Assembly (NCBI GenBank): GCA_014642895.1 | Contig: BMJD01000022.1 | Location: 1-64,000 of the forward strand | Length of the DNA stretch: 64,000 nucleotides | Reading direction: 5' to 3' | DNA from: Lentibacillus populi | GTDB lineage: Bacteria; Bacillota; Bacilli; Bacillales; Amphibacillaceae | In this document: one piece after another, positions 18,402-26,570 of the stretch | How the letters are laid out: each line of letters starts with the position of its first letter | Numbering within the stretch: position 1 is the first letter of the stretch | Program-made: the position numbers and the translations under genes | Notes under the pieces: model-generated | What the model saw: the letters and a program-made list of their open reading frames with translations, nothing else | Databases searched by the model: none | What the model was told of the DNA's origin: nothing

Positions 18402-18518
18402 ATGATGAATAAAAATGTAAAATTAATAGAAGAAGCACCTATTTTTGTAATAGAGAATATGAAAAGTATTAGAACTTGTTTATTGAATTTTGAACAGTGG
18501 GGATTTTTGGGAGTGTAA
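18402..18518 (+). pseudogene. Truncated short ORF of unknown function
   Basis: A 38-codon reading frame (MMNKNVKLIEEAPIFVIENM..) runs straight into the left arm of the IS-like inverted repeat, where its stop codon lies. It looks like the 5' end of a gene cut by an insertion. I do not recognise it, and a chance ORF is possible. Confidence 0.3.
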
Positions 18519-18567
18519 GCTAAACCTCAAGCCGTGTACTCTCCGACACAGTTTAGTTTACACTCCC
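18509..18567. mobile_element. Collapsed insertion-sequence remnant: two facing terminal repeats
   Basis: Arms GGGAGTGTAAGCTAAAC (18509-18525) and GTTTAGTTTACACTCCC (18551-18567) are 17 bp with one mismatch, separated by 25 nt. The sequence inside the right arm (TGTGTCGGAGAGTACACGG on the minus strand) looks to me like the sub-terminal end of an IS256-type element. I read this as an IS that lost its whole transposase. No target duplication is visible. It sits exactly between a truncated ORF and the orf13 fragment. Confidence 0.5.
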
Positions 18568-18580
18568 GTACTAGAATACA

Positions 18581-18761
18581 TGCTAATTCCACATTATGGA
18601 GCCATCCCGAAAAGTCTGATTTCACACCAAAACAAGTGGATAGTAACGGAACGGTGGAATCTGAAATAGTTGAGGAAGTCACTGTATTTCTTGAAACCTT
18701 CTTTGCTTCTTATCCTACTGCAACGGAACAAGAATTTGCTTATTATGTGAAAAGGAGACTG
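18581..18761 (+). pseudogene. Fragment of a second orf13/tcpC gene
   Basis: The translated stretch NSTLWSHPEKSDFTPKQVDS..YPTATEQEFAYYVK matches the intact Orf13 (13582-13757) at close to 90% of nucleotides. It has no start and ends in a premature stop at RRL. It is a diverged copy, not an identical one. It was therefore probably acquired from a related element, with the CGNR/MFS module lying between the two copies. Confidence 0.85.
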
Positions 18762-18764
18762 TAA

Positions 18765-19075
18765 ACTTTCAGGAAATACTTTTTATTTAATATTATTGAA
18801 AATGTATTCTTGTCCAGTAGATTTAATTTTCGGTCTTTATAAAAGAATTTGATAGATATAATTATTTAATGAATCTCCTTGCTAAAAACTGAACGTCATT
18901 ATTGATCATGCCAATAATCAATAAAATGGCTTCTTTTAGTTGTGTAAGTTCGGTGAAAATTGGAAGATAGTTCATAATGATTCTCATCATGTACACAATA
19001 AACATAAATATACTCCCAATTTTTATTTGAATGAAGAAAATTTAATTTGATAATTCATTGTATGTACACCACTCA
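18765..19075. other. Gene-free stretch
   Basis: AT-rich sequence without recognisable genes. A 37-codon minus-strand frame (18862-18975, MNYLPIFTELTQLKEAILLI..) is the only continuous reading frame, and it has a poor ribosome site. No terminator or repeat was found. Confidence 0.4.
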
Positions 19076-19918
19076 TTACAAAGTCATCTCTACAAACTCA
19101 CTAAACTTCTCTTCTTCCTCAATAAAGGGGTTATGATTTGATTTTTCAAAAATAGTTAAATTTGAATGAGTAATAAGTTCAGCAATTTCAATACCAAATT
19201 CAACAGGACATTGCGCATCATATCTGCCTGCGTATATGTAAGTCGGCAGCTTTATATTTTTTAATTGGCTTCGAATATCATAATTTTTCACTTCTACTTT
19301 TCTGAAATAATCAAGATTTTTTCCAACTGTGTGGCCACTATTCGGACGTTTCTTTGCTTCTATTAATTTATCCTCCGAATAATAAGACATCAATGCCCAT
19401 TCATACCCTAATTTTTGACGTTCTTCCTGCACTGTATCTGGGTTGTTCAATAACTCCATAATTTCAATCATTCTAGAGAAATGCTTATTTTCTGAACAAT
19501 AGATGCAACTTTTGTGTTCAGCGTATTCTTTACTAGCTGCCGTACAGCCAGCAGTTATTTTTGTTAAAGAGCTTGGTGCTTCTAATGCATATTGTAATGC
19601 CAGCATTCCACCAGTTGAATGTCCGGCAAACGCCCATTTTTTAATATTTAGTGCTGTTCTTATAACTTCTAAATCTTTTATAATTTCCTTCATGCTAAGT
19701 TGATTTTCATTTTCAGCGTTGACAGAATGGCCTGCTCCTCGCGTATTAATTAAGTAAACCTTGTAATGCTTGGCAAAAGGATTAGCTGATAAGCTTCCAC
19801 GCTTATCGAACGCCATATACAAATGCGCAACAGCTAACGGTTCACCTTGACCAGCAGTAAAATACTCGAAAATCCCTCTTTCTGTTTCTATAAATCCTTG
19901 CTCCCACATATCATTCAT
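19076..19918 (-). CDS. Alpha/beta-hydrolase, prolyl-aminopeptidase-like
   Basis: Protein of 280 aa with an alpha/beta-hydrolase core. The nucleophile elbow is GHSTGG (about residue 100), the acid is probably the Asp in AGRYDAQCPV, and the His is in KSNHNPFIE near the end. A cap domain with a C-x-x-C (SCIYCSE) lies between. The family covers peptidases, esterases and lactonases, and nothing shown here picks one. It stands alone, facing away from the IS debris, with ribosome site GAGATGTGAGG. It could be cargo of the element or a resistance hydrolase. Confidence 0.82.
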   Translation of the reverse strand: MNDMWEQGFIETERGIFEYFTAGQGEPLAVAHLYMAFDKRGSLSANPFAKHYKVYLINTRGAGHSVNAENENQLSMKEIIKDLEVIRTALNIKKWAFAGHSTGGMLALQYALEAPSSLTKITAGCTAASKEYAEHKSCIYCSENKHFSRMIEIMELLNNPDTVQEERQKLGYEWALMSYYSEDKLIEAKKRPNSGHTVGKNLDYFRKVEVKNYDIRSQLKNIKLPTYIYAGRYDAQCPVEFGIEIAELITHSNLTIFEKSNHNPFIEEEEKFSEFVEMTL

Positions 19919-20010
19919 TCCTCACATCTCTAATTTGGTTTAAAAACAAACCCTGCATTTATTCTACAATAAACCTCCTGCCAGGAAAACCTTTTCAAAA
20001 CGAAGAAGTT

Positions 20011-20064
20011 TCAAGTTTCATCAGCAATTCCAGTTGCGCCACCTGTTATAATTGCATTTTGCAT
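20011..20064 (-). pseudogene. N-terminal remnant of a short-chain dehydrogenase
   Basis: Seventeen codons MQNAIITGGATGIADET then a stop, with GGAGG just upstream. TGGATGI is the SDR nucleotide-binding start. Nothing of the rest of the enzyme follows, so the gene was lost by deletion. The surrounding 19919-20221 is otherwise empty. Confidence 0.55.
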
Positions 20065-20221
20065 GAAAAAACCTCCAAAATCGTAATTTTTTGTTTTTAT
20101 ATCTTGCTCATATATAATAGTCTTTTAAAACGCTAAAGGTTGATATGAAATGCGATTACTATACTTTTTTTATGAAGTTATTTCTCACTACCTCTTTCTT
20201 TAAAGAACAAAACTGTAACTT

Positions 20222-20810
20222 TTAATTACCTAGAACTTTGTCTATAATCACTTGATTTTTGTGTCCGTCCTTTATTGTCGGTAAGTTTTCATCCAATTTA
20301 TCAACCGATATATATTCATACAACTTTTCTAAAAAAGGATAAAAAGCTGGATAGTAAGCCCTTGCCTCTGCTGCCAGCTGTTAAGAAGTTATTTCTGGAT
20401 TGGACACATTTATTTTATTTAACTTTTCTTTTGATTTTCCAAAAAAAAGCTCTTTATCGTCAGTTAACGTTATTGTTCCTGAACTCCCAAAAATCCTTAA
20501 ATTAGACCCAAATGCGTGATTAACTCCTGATATTAATTGAACGGAAAAAGTAGAGTTATCCCTCATTTTACCTTGTATAAAAAACGCATCATCTGCATCC
20601 CTTTGTTTCAATCCCGTTTGCGGAACGTGTGTATGTACAAAACCACTGTAATCTTCCATTTCATCCTTCACCAACCACATCAGACAATCAACCATGTGTG
20701 TTCCTAATGCTCCAAGCATTCCTCCAAATTTCCTTTTGTCACCTGACCAGCCCAATTTATTATTTTGCAGATATTGATATCGAGGACTAGAAATATGATA
20801 CTCAATATAT
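20222..20810 (-). pseudogene. Gfo/Idh/MocA oxidoreductase, C-terminal remnant
   Basis: The fragment carries the Gfo/Idh/MocA C-terminal domain (FGGMLGALGTHMVDCLMWL, LRIFGSSGTITLTDDKELFFG). An in-frame TAA at 20381-20383 interrupts it, after which the same frame continues AAEARAYYPAFYPFLEKLYEYI to a natural stop at 20222. The N-terminal Rossmann half is missing. At about 20811 the sequence switches to an IS3-type end. The cluster of SDR and Gfo scraps suggests a lost sugar-oxidation locus. Confidence 0.8.
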
Positions 20811-20848
20811 CAAAAAGTCACCATTTCTTGTGTCTAATTTCTTGACAT
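20811..20848 (-). mobile_element. Orphan end of the IS3-family element
   Basis: Read on the minus strand this is TATGTCAAGAAATTAGACAC followed by AAGAAATGGTGA, nearly identical to the end at 24998-25033 of the intact IS3 element. The outer edge faces the TetR gene and the inner edge abuts the Gfo remnant. The body of this IS copy has been deleted. Confidence 0.75.
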
Positions 20849-20898
20849 AAACCCCAAGTAGAAAAAGAGAGAACTCTCGTCAGACAGAGAAGATTGAA

Positions 20899-21492
20899 TC
20901 ATTTTAATCCTGCAACAGAAAAAGGACCTTTTATCGTCAGATAGGAAAGTTTTTCTGCCATATATTCTGGAGAGTATTGCATCCCACTTTCTAACCAATA
21001 AGAAATAACCCCTACATAACCGTGAGCAACATAATAGATAAACAGTTCTTTGGGAATTTCCATTTTCTCTGGATCAGGGTGAAATTTTTTCAGGTGCTCT
21101 GTCATATGTTTTTCTATTATTTTTAAAAACCGTTGTTGAAAAGAAGGAATTCCTTTCTCCCCCATCATTAACTTAAAGAATTCTCCATGCTGATAAATAT
21201 ATTGTGTTGCTCTTAAATAAAAAGGATTAGGAATTTCCGTTAACGTCAATTCTTCCTCATTTTTTGGTGCTACTTCTTTCACAAAAGAGACTAATTCATC
21301 ATGGATTGTTTTCTCCAATAAATCAAACTTATCATAAAAATGTGCATAAAACGTCGATCGATTAATTTGTGCTCGTTCTGTTAATTTTTTTATCGTTATC
21401 TCTTCAAATTCTATTTCTTTAAGAAGAGATAATAAGGATTCTTTTAAAAGTTGTTTTGTCTTAATTATACGTAAGTCATTTGTTTTTTTCAT
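20899..21492 (-). CDS. TetR/AcrR-family repressor
   Basis: Protein of 197 aa. The N-terminal TetR helix-turn-helix (EEITIKKLTERAQINRSTFYAHFYDKFDLLEKTI) is textbook. The C-terminal ligand domain resembles TetR_C_7 types. A longer frame begins at 21576, but GGGAGG sits nine bases before the ATG at 21492 (MKKTNDLRII), which I take as the start. It diverges from the ABC exporter genes and very probably represses them until the drug or peptide is bound. Confidence 0.88.
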   Translation of the reverse strand: MKKTNDLRIIKTKQLLKESLLSLLKEIEFEEITIKKLTERAQINRSTFYAHFYDKFDLLEKTIHDELVSFVKEVAPKNEEELTLTEIPNPFYLRATQYIYQHGEFFKLMMGEKGIPSFQQRFLKIIEKHMTEHLKKFHPDPEKMEIPKELFIYYVAHGYVGVISYWLESGMQYSPEYMAEKLSYLTIKGPFSVAGLK

Positions 21493-21621
21493 CAAACATT
21501 TCCTCCCTTTTTGTTGTTTATTTATCTGTTTATCAACATTTTTAACCTTTATGTTTCTTAACCAACAAATCATCAAAAATATTCGGTTGTGGTCTTATTA
21601 TACCTCAATTACAATAAAAGC

Positions 21622-21635
21622 AACAACATGTTGTT
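21622..21635. promoter_or_regulatory. Perfect palindrome, candidate TetR operator
   Basis: AACAACATGTTGTT is a perfect 14-bp palindrome in the 202-bp region between the TetR gene and the ABC genes. It lies 60 bp before the ABC start and downstream of a TATTAT (21597-21602) that could be a -10. Position and symmetry suit a TetR-type site. Confidence 0.55.
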
Positions 21636-21694
21636 TTGAAAATAATTACTTCAGTTTTATAAGACATTATCCTTTTAATCAGGAGGGAACTTTA

Positions 21695-22636
21695 ATGAAA
21701 ACTATTTCCATTCAAAATTTAAACAAAGCGTACAATAAAAAGAAAGGAGAGAAGTTTTTTGCTTTAAAAGACTTGAACTTTGAAGTGGATTCTGGAATGG
21801 TCTTTGCGCTATTAGGGCCTAATGGATCGGGTAAAACCACTACTATTAACATGATTAATGGACTAAACAGACCAACAGATGGGAAAATCAGTGTCATGAA
21901 CTTAGACCCAGTCAAAGATATGAAAAAAGTACGCAATCTGCTGGCTGTTGTCCCTCAAGAAACAGCACTTTACAATGACTTAACCGCTCAAGAAAATTTA
22001 ATGTTTCATGCCCAATATTATGGAATTCATAAAAAAGATTGGCATTCCAGGGTGCAACATGCTTTAGATTTGGTTGGTTTAGAAAAAAGGAAAAATGATC
22101 GTGTGGGGACATATTCCGGGGGAATGCAGCGCAGATTAGCACTTGGGAGAGCATTATTGACCTCCCCAGATATATTGCTGCTTGACGAACCGACATTAGG
22201 AGTAGATGTCCAATCCAGAAATGCGATTTGGAATCAAGTTAGAAACTTTGCCAAGGAAGGAAAAACTGTTTTTCTGACAACTAATTATATGGAAGAAGCA
22301 GAAGCTCTTGCCGATCATATTTTAATAATAGATCATGGCAAGGAAATCATTGCTGGAACACCAAAAAGCTTGAAAGATAAAATTGATAAAAATACTGTTT
22401 CACTTAGCTTTCATGATCAAGCAGCGGCTCAAGAGGCTGTGAATGTACTTGAAAATATCTATAAGTTAAAACATAAAGAAACAGATATAGAAATTCAGTT
22501 AGAAGACAGGAAAGAGTTTTTCAAGCTAATGGATCACATCCATTTTTTAAATGATAAACTCAACCGTTTTGAAATGAATGAACCTACATTGAATGATGTT
22601 TTCCTGCATTTCACTGGACGGGAATTAAGAAATTAG
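21695..22636 (+). CDS. ABC exporter ATP-binding protein
   Basis: Protein of 313 aa driving the two permeases encoded next. Walker A is GPNGSGKTT, signature YSGGMQRR, Walker B ILLLDEPTLGVD, and the C-terminal extension is of the DrrA/multidrug type. The frame extends upstream to 21551, but AGGAGG at 21681-21686 fixes the start at 21695 (MKTISIQNL). The first permease gene follows within 12 bases. Nearest roles in this family are efflux of antibiotics, peptides or lipids. Confidence 0.92.
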   Translation: MKTISIQNLNKAYNKKKGEKFFALKDLNFEVDSGMVFALLGPNGSGKTTTINMINGLNRPTDGKISVMNLDPVKDMKKVRNLLAVVPQETALYNDLTAQENLMFHAQYYGIHKKDWHSRVQHALDLVGLEKRKNDRVGTYSGGMQRRLALGRALLTSPDILLLDEPTLGVDVQSRNAIWNQVRNFAKEGKTVFLTTNYMEEAEALADHILIIDHGKEIIAGTPKSLKDKIDKNTVSLSFHDQAAAQEAVNVLENIYKLKHKETDIEIQLEDRKEFFKLMDHIHFLNDKLNRFEMNEPTLNDVFLHFTGRELRN

Positions 22637-22648
22637 GAGGTGTATACC

Positions 22649-23818
22649 ATGTTTCAAGCTATCAAAGGAATGATGAAGAAAGACTTAAAAATATCTTTTA
22701 GAAATCCCTCTATGCTTATTTTGAGTATTATTGTTCCCATTGTTTTTATCTTCCTTTATTCTCTTATTTCGCAATTGTCTACAACAAATCCAGTTGTTAT
22801 TGCGCAACATTCTGATGACACTGCCAGTAAGGAATTAACGACAATCATGGAAGAAATGGCAATCGAGGATGGCCCTTACTACGAAATAAGGTCACTTAAC
22901 CCAGATGAAGCTTTTCAGATGTATCAAAATGGAGAAGTCCCTGCTCTCGTTGAGATACCTGAGAATTTTGATCAGCAATTAGAACAAGGTGAGGAAGCAA
23001 AGGTTAAGCTATATGTGAACAACATGAATTCAGATGGGACAAAAAACTTCCAACTTCGTTTGTCTCATGCATTATATCAATTTCAAGAAAGCAGAGACAG
23101 TGCTAGTAATATTGGTATAACCGAAGAGTATTCAACATTTGAAAAGGATATTTCGATGAAATTTTATGTTTCGATTGGTTTATTAATGTTCGCAGTGATT
23201 TATTCTGGAATGGTTAACACAGGCACTTTACTAACCAGAGAATGGGAAGAGCGGACAAGCAAAGAAATTTCTTTGTCACCTAATGGGTTTGTGCCATTGC
23301 TAGTAGCAAAGGCTGCTACAGCTTTACTATTGACAACCGTTACGACGATTTTCGTTATGATTTTAATGTCATTTACGTTAAACTTCCCAATTACCGATGT
23401 ATCTTTTGCCATTATTGGCTGGCTCTTTATTCTATTTCTAATAGGTGCTTCTCTAGGAGCATTTACCGCAGTAACGATTAAAAAATCTTTACCTGTTATC
23501 ACATTATCTGCTGTGCTTGGTATTTCACTTTACTTATTAAGTGGAAATGAGTCATCCATTCGAGGTTTTGCTTATGGTGGACCAATTGAACTGATTTGGA
23601 GAATCGCTAGCTATCTACCCATGTCCTATATTACAGATACCATGCGGGTTATCTTTGTGACTGGTAAAAATAACTTACTATCATATACTACAAATCCATT
23701 AACAACTGCAACAAGCTTTTATATCAGTATCATTACTATTCCAGCGACGATTCTGTTATTTAGTTGGGCTTCTATTGTTAAATTAAAAAATAATTTGTTT
23801 ACTTCTGGTGGACAGTGA
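22649..23818 (+). CDS. ABC-2 type permease 1
   Basis: Protein of 389 aa with an N-terminal membrane helix, a large extracytoplasmic loop (about residues 45-170) and five further helices, the YhgE/DrrB-like ABC-2 layout. The upstream GTG at 22640 overlaps the AGGAGG, so ATG 22649 (MFQAIKGMMKKD) is the start. Its stop overlaps an in-frame GTG of the next permease frame. It pairs with permease 2 as a heterodimeric channel. Confidence 0.88.
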   Translation: MFQAIKGMMKKDLKISFRNPSMLILSIIVPIVFIFLYSLISQLSTTNPVVIAQHSDDTASKELTTIMEEMAIEDGPYYEIRSLNPDEAFQMYQNGEVPALVEIPENFDQQLEQGEEAKVKLYVNNMNSDGTKNFQLRLSHALYQFQESRDSASNIGITEEYSTFEKDISMKFYVSIGLLMFAVIYSGMVNTGTLLTREWEERTSKEISLSPNGFVPLLVAKAATALLLTTVTTIFVMILMSFTLNFPITDVSFAIIGWLFILFLIGASLGAFTAVTIKKSLPVITLSAVLGISLYLLSGNESSIRGFAYGGPIELIWRIASYLPMSYITDTMRVIFVTGKNNLLSYTTNPLTTATSFYISIITIPATILLFSWASIVKLKNNLFTSGGQ

Positions 23819-23847
23819 AAGATAGAACAGAGGAAGGAGAGATAGAT

Positions 23848-24960
23848 GTGAATTGGAAAACAGGATATCATGCGATTGCTGCTGTTAATAGAAGGAATAT
23901 CAAATTATTATTGCGTCAAAAACAATTCCTTGTCGCCCCTTTCTTAATGCCTGTTGTTGTCATGATTCTAACAGCACTTATCATGGGGGCAGGCGGTGAT
24001 GATTGGCCAGTCGGACTTGTCAATGAATCAGACAGTGTAGAATCACAAGCATTTATTGAGCATTTAGAAACGGTACATTCTAATATTACGCCTTATTTTT
24101 CTATTATGGAAATGGAGCACGAAGAAGCTAGTACTGCTGTTAAAAATGGCAGGTTACAAATGCTTATTCGGATTCCTGATAACTTTCAAGAATCGCAAAC
24201 GGTTTTTACGGAAACTTTTAATATTAATACGGATATGATGAAAAATGTTCGGTTACGTTTGGAACAGACGGTTTTAAACCAGCTTGAAAATAATAATGAA
24301 CTTATCGCCGCACCAGAACTTATTACAGAGAAAGAAAATGATGTGTGGCGTGAGTCCTTTATTGCTGGTAGTAGTGTCTTACTAGCACTTATGTTCACCG
24401 CTACTATTACTGCTGCAAATTTATTTGCCTTTGATTTAGAGAACCGAACACAGAAAGAAATATCGCTTACGCCATTAAATAATATCTATGGGGGAGTGGG
24501 AACCATCCTGACATCCACATTAATGGCGTTTGCTGCATCCATTTCTACCATGATTGTAGGAATGCTTGTATTCCGACTGGAACCTCAAAATCTATGGACG
24601 ATTTTTATAGGAATTATACCAGCTTTAATTGCTTGCTCTATCTTGGGTATTATTATTGCTCATTTGTTAAAGAGGTATCGAGTAATTCAACCTATCATTA
24701 TTGTGACATTCATGGCAACTTTCTTTGGTGCTGGCGGATATTCTAGTGTTGCCGGCTTACCGCCAATCGCTAGATCATTTTCTGACGTATGGGGTTTTTC
24801 CTATATTTTTGAATGGTTTAACCCAGTAATGCATGATTTTAGTAGTGGATTAGATGTTAGCCAATATGCAATTTTGATCGTAGTTGCTTGTATTTTTATT
24901 GCATTTCTCCCAGTCGTTTATAAAAGAGAACTAATGGCAAAAAGCAGTGGAGGTCAGTAA
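23848..24960 (+). CDS. ABC-2 type permease 2
   Basis: Protein of 370 aa, paralogous in layout to permease 1. It has one N-terminal helix, an outer loop with YFSIMEMEHEEAS, then five helices from about residue 165. The frame is open from GTG 23815, which overlaps the previous stop. However AGGAAGGAG leads at good spacing to GTG 23848 (MNWKTGYH), my choice. The gene ends 40 bp before the IS3 element, so the operon terminator may have been displaced. Confidence 0.87.
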   Translation: MNWKTGYHAIAAVNRRNIKLLLRQKQFLVAPFLMPVVVMILTALIMGAGGDDWPVGLVNESDSVESQAFIEHLETVHSNITPYFSIMEMEHEEASTAVKNGRLQMLIRIPDNFQESQTVFTETFNINTDMMKNVRLRLEQTVLNQLENNNELIAAPELITEKENDVWRESFIAGSSVLLALMFTATITAANLFAFDLENRTQKEISLTPLNNIYGGVGTILTSTLMAFAASISTMIVGMLVFRLEPQNLWTIFIGIIPALIACSILGIIIAHLLKRYRVIQPIIIVTFMATFFGAGGYSSVAGLPPIARSFSDVWGFSYIFEWFNPVMHDFSSGLDVSQYAILIVVACIFIAFLPVVYKRELMAKSSGGQ

Positions 24961-25063
24961 TACAAAACCAATTTATTTTTTGCTTAATATTGGATCTATG
25001 TCAAGAAATTGGACACTAGAAATGGTGAATTTTTTTAAATTCCTACCGCGCTCCGCTTGCTCC

Positions 25064-25113
25064 CCTCTGTGTTAAAGGAAGGGGAAAGTCCGCCCCTTCC
25101 TTTAACACAGAGG
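25064..25113. repeat. Perfect 21-bp inverted repeat inside the IS
   Basis: The arms at 25064-25084 (CCTCTGTGTTAAAG then GAAGGGG) and 25093-25113 are exactly complementary with an 8-nt spacer. It lies between the orfB stop and the IS end. There is no T-tract, so it may be a bidirectional transcription block or an mRNA 3' stabiliser. Confidence 0.8.
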
Positions 25114-25127
25114 CTAATTACGTTCTT

Positions 25128-25949
25128 CTATGATGCTATCTTACGTAGATACATTTTTTCATACGCTATTGGTGACATATATCCAATAGTTGAGTGAATT
25201 CGCTTGTAATTATAAAACGTCATGATGTAAGAGAAGATACTTTGTTTTGCTTCTTCCCTGGTTTGATAATCTTCATGAAAGATTAATTCTTTCTTGATCA
25301 CACTATGAAACGATTCGATACATGCATTATCATAACAGTTACCTTTCCTACTCATGCTTGTGGTGACATGATGTTTTCTTAAAAGCTCTTGATACTCCTT
25401 AGCTGCATATTGACTGCCTCTATCTGAATGATGAATCAACCCTTCTTGTGGCTTTTGCTGATTAATCGCTCGTCTTAAAGCTGTGAGTGTTAATTCTTTT
25501 GTCATTCGATGACTCATTGCCCAACCAATAATCCGTCTGGAAAACAAATCCATGACCGTTGCTAAATAGACCCATCCTTCTTTGGTCCAAATGTACGTGA
25601 TATCACTCACCCATACTTGTCCTGGTTTATCTGCCCGGAAATCTTGGTTTAGTAGATTCGGATAAACAGGGTGCGAATGCTTCGAGTTCGTTGTCGCCTT
25701 ATATTTCTTCACCGTTTTCGAACGTAAGCCATTTTCCTTCATGATACGAGACACTGTTTTTTGAGAAACAGGTACCCCTTCACTGCGTAAAACCCGCGTG
25801 ATTTTAGGGCTTCCATACCTTTTTTTTGATTCTATAAATACACGTTTTATTTGGGCCGTCAGTTTTTGTTTGCGTTGGGATCGGTCGCTGACAGGACGAT
25901 CTCTCCACTCATAATAGCCACTCTTGGAAACACCTAATACTTGGCACAT
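25128..25949 (-). CDS. IS3-family transposase OrfB
   Basis: Catalytic half of the transposase, an rve/RNase H-fold DDE domain. The acids are in VSDITYIW, HHSDRGSQY and ACIESFHS. A helix-turn-helix-like HTH_21 block (KKRYGSPKITRVLRSEGVPVSQ) precedes it. The first ATG is at 25949, but the same frame is open upstream through KKPEIIYAFIQEHRHEFRVEK to the frameshift site at 26006-26012. The working enzyme is therefore probably an OrfAB fusion rather than this ATG product. Confidence 0.93.
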   Translation of the reverse strand: MCQVLGVSKSGYYEWRDRPVSDRSQRKQKLTAQIKRVFIESKKRYGSPKITRVLRSEGVPVSQKTVSRIMKENGLRSKTVKKYKATTNSKHSHPVYPNLLNQDFRADKPGQVWVSDITYIWTKEGWVYLATVMDLFSRRIIGWAMSHRMTKELTLTALRRAINQQKPQEGLIHHSDRGSQYAAKEYQELLRKHHVTTSMSRKGNCYDNACIESFHSVIKKELIFHEDYQTREEAKQSIFSYIMTFYNYKRIHSTIGYMSPIAYEKMYLRKIAS

Positions 25950-25996
25950 CTTCTCTACACGAAATTCGTGGCGGTGTTCTTGGATAAATGCATAGA

Positions 25997-26284
25997 TTAT
26001 CTCTGGTTTTTTGCGAAGATGCCCATAGCCTTTTTTAAAATAGCTACCTCCTCTTCCAAATCACGAATTCGTTTATCTTTTTCATACCCAGCTTGATCTT
26101 TGGGACTGCGATTACCGCTTCCTACAAAGCTATCCTCTTCGTTTTCCTTATACTTAGCTATCCATTTTTGTAGCGTCTGTGGGACTAAGTCTAACTCTCT
26201 TGCCACTTCGGCTGCTTTCCTGCCATCTTCCACTACCAACTTAACTGCATATATTTTAAATTCTTTATCATACCGTTTTGCCAT
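25997..26284 (-). CDS. IS3-family OrfA with -1 frameshift signal
   Basis: Protein of 95 aa with an HTH_Tnp_1 DNA-binding domain (YDKEFKIYAVKLVVEDGRKA) and a leucine-zipper-like coiled coil near the end. It binds the IS ends. The mRNA heptamer AAAAAAC (complement of 26006-26012) lies just before the stop. A -1 slip there (A AAA AAC) enters the OrfB frame. AGGAG is best spaced for ATG 26284 rather than GTG 26293. Confidence 0.9.
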   Translation of the reverse strand: MAKRYDKEFKIYAVKLVVEDGRKAAEVARELDLVPQTLQKWIAKYKENEEDSFVGSGNRSPKDQAGYEKDKRIRDLEEEVAILKKAMGIFAKNQR

Positions 26285-26376
26285 CTTAGACACTCCTAGA
26301 GATTATTATATTTAGTATAAAAATCCCCATTTGGTAATGTCCAATTATTAGACTAACATCATATATAAACGGAAAG

Positions 26377-26402
26377 AGCAACGGTTAAAAATAGCCGTTG
26401 CT
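26377..26402 (+). terminator. Hairpin terminator upstream of orf7
   Basis: Perfect arms AGCAACGG (26377-26384) and CCGTTGCT (26395-26402), then TTATTC. It probably ends cargo transcription before the regulatory genes. The remaining stretch to 26570 is T-rich with no other recognised signal. Confidence 0.6.
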
Positions 26403-26570
26403 TTATTCTTGGTAATTTTAACTTCATATTTTTGTCTAGATCAAATAACTTTCAAGGTTTTTTGATCTTTTTTGTATTTTTTATTATTTCTTTCAGCAAA
26501 ATGCCCTTTTATTTTGTTCTAGTCGCGCAAAGGGACAAGAACCTTTTCAGGCAGAAAGGAGGTGATAAAG

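Larger units (their letters stand above)
25000..26353 (-). mobile_element. IS3-family insertion sequence, apparently intact
   Basis: A 1,354-bp element with imperfect terminal repeats. The left end GTCAAGAAATTGGACACTAG (25000 inward) matches the right end GTCTAATAATTGGACATTAC (26353 inward on the minus strand). It carries orfA and orfB in two frames with a frameshift signal, and a long inverted repeat downstream of orfB. No clear 3-4 bp target duplication is seen (CTAT versus TAAC), so later rearrangement at one side is possible. Confidence 0.88.

Noticed and set aside
18862-18975. 37-codon minus-strand ORF with a hydrophobic middle
   Set aside because: Weak ribosome site and no family recognised; kept only as a note in the gap description.
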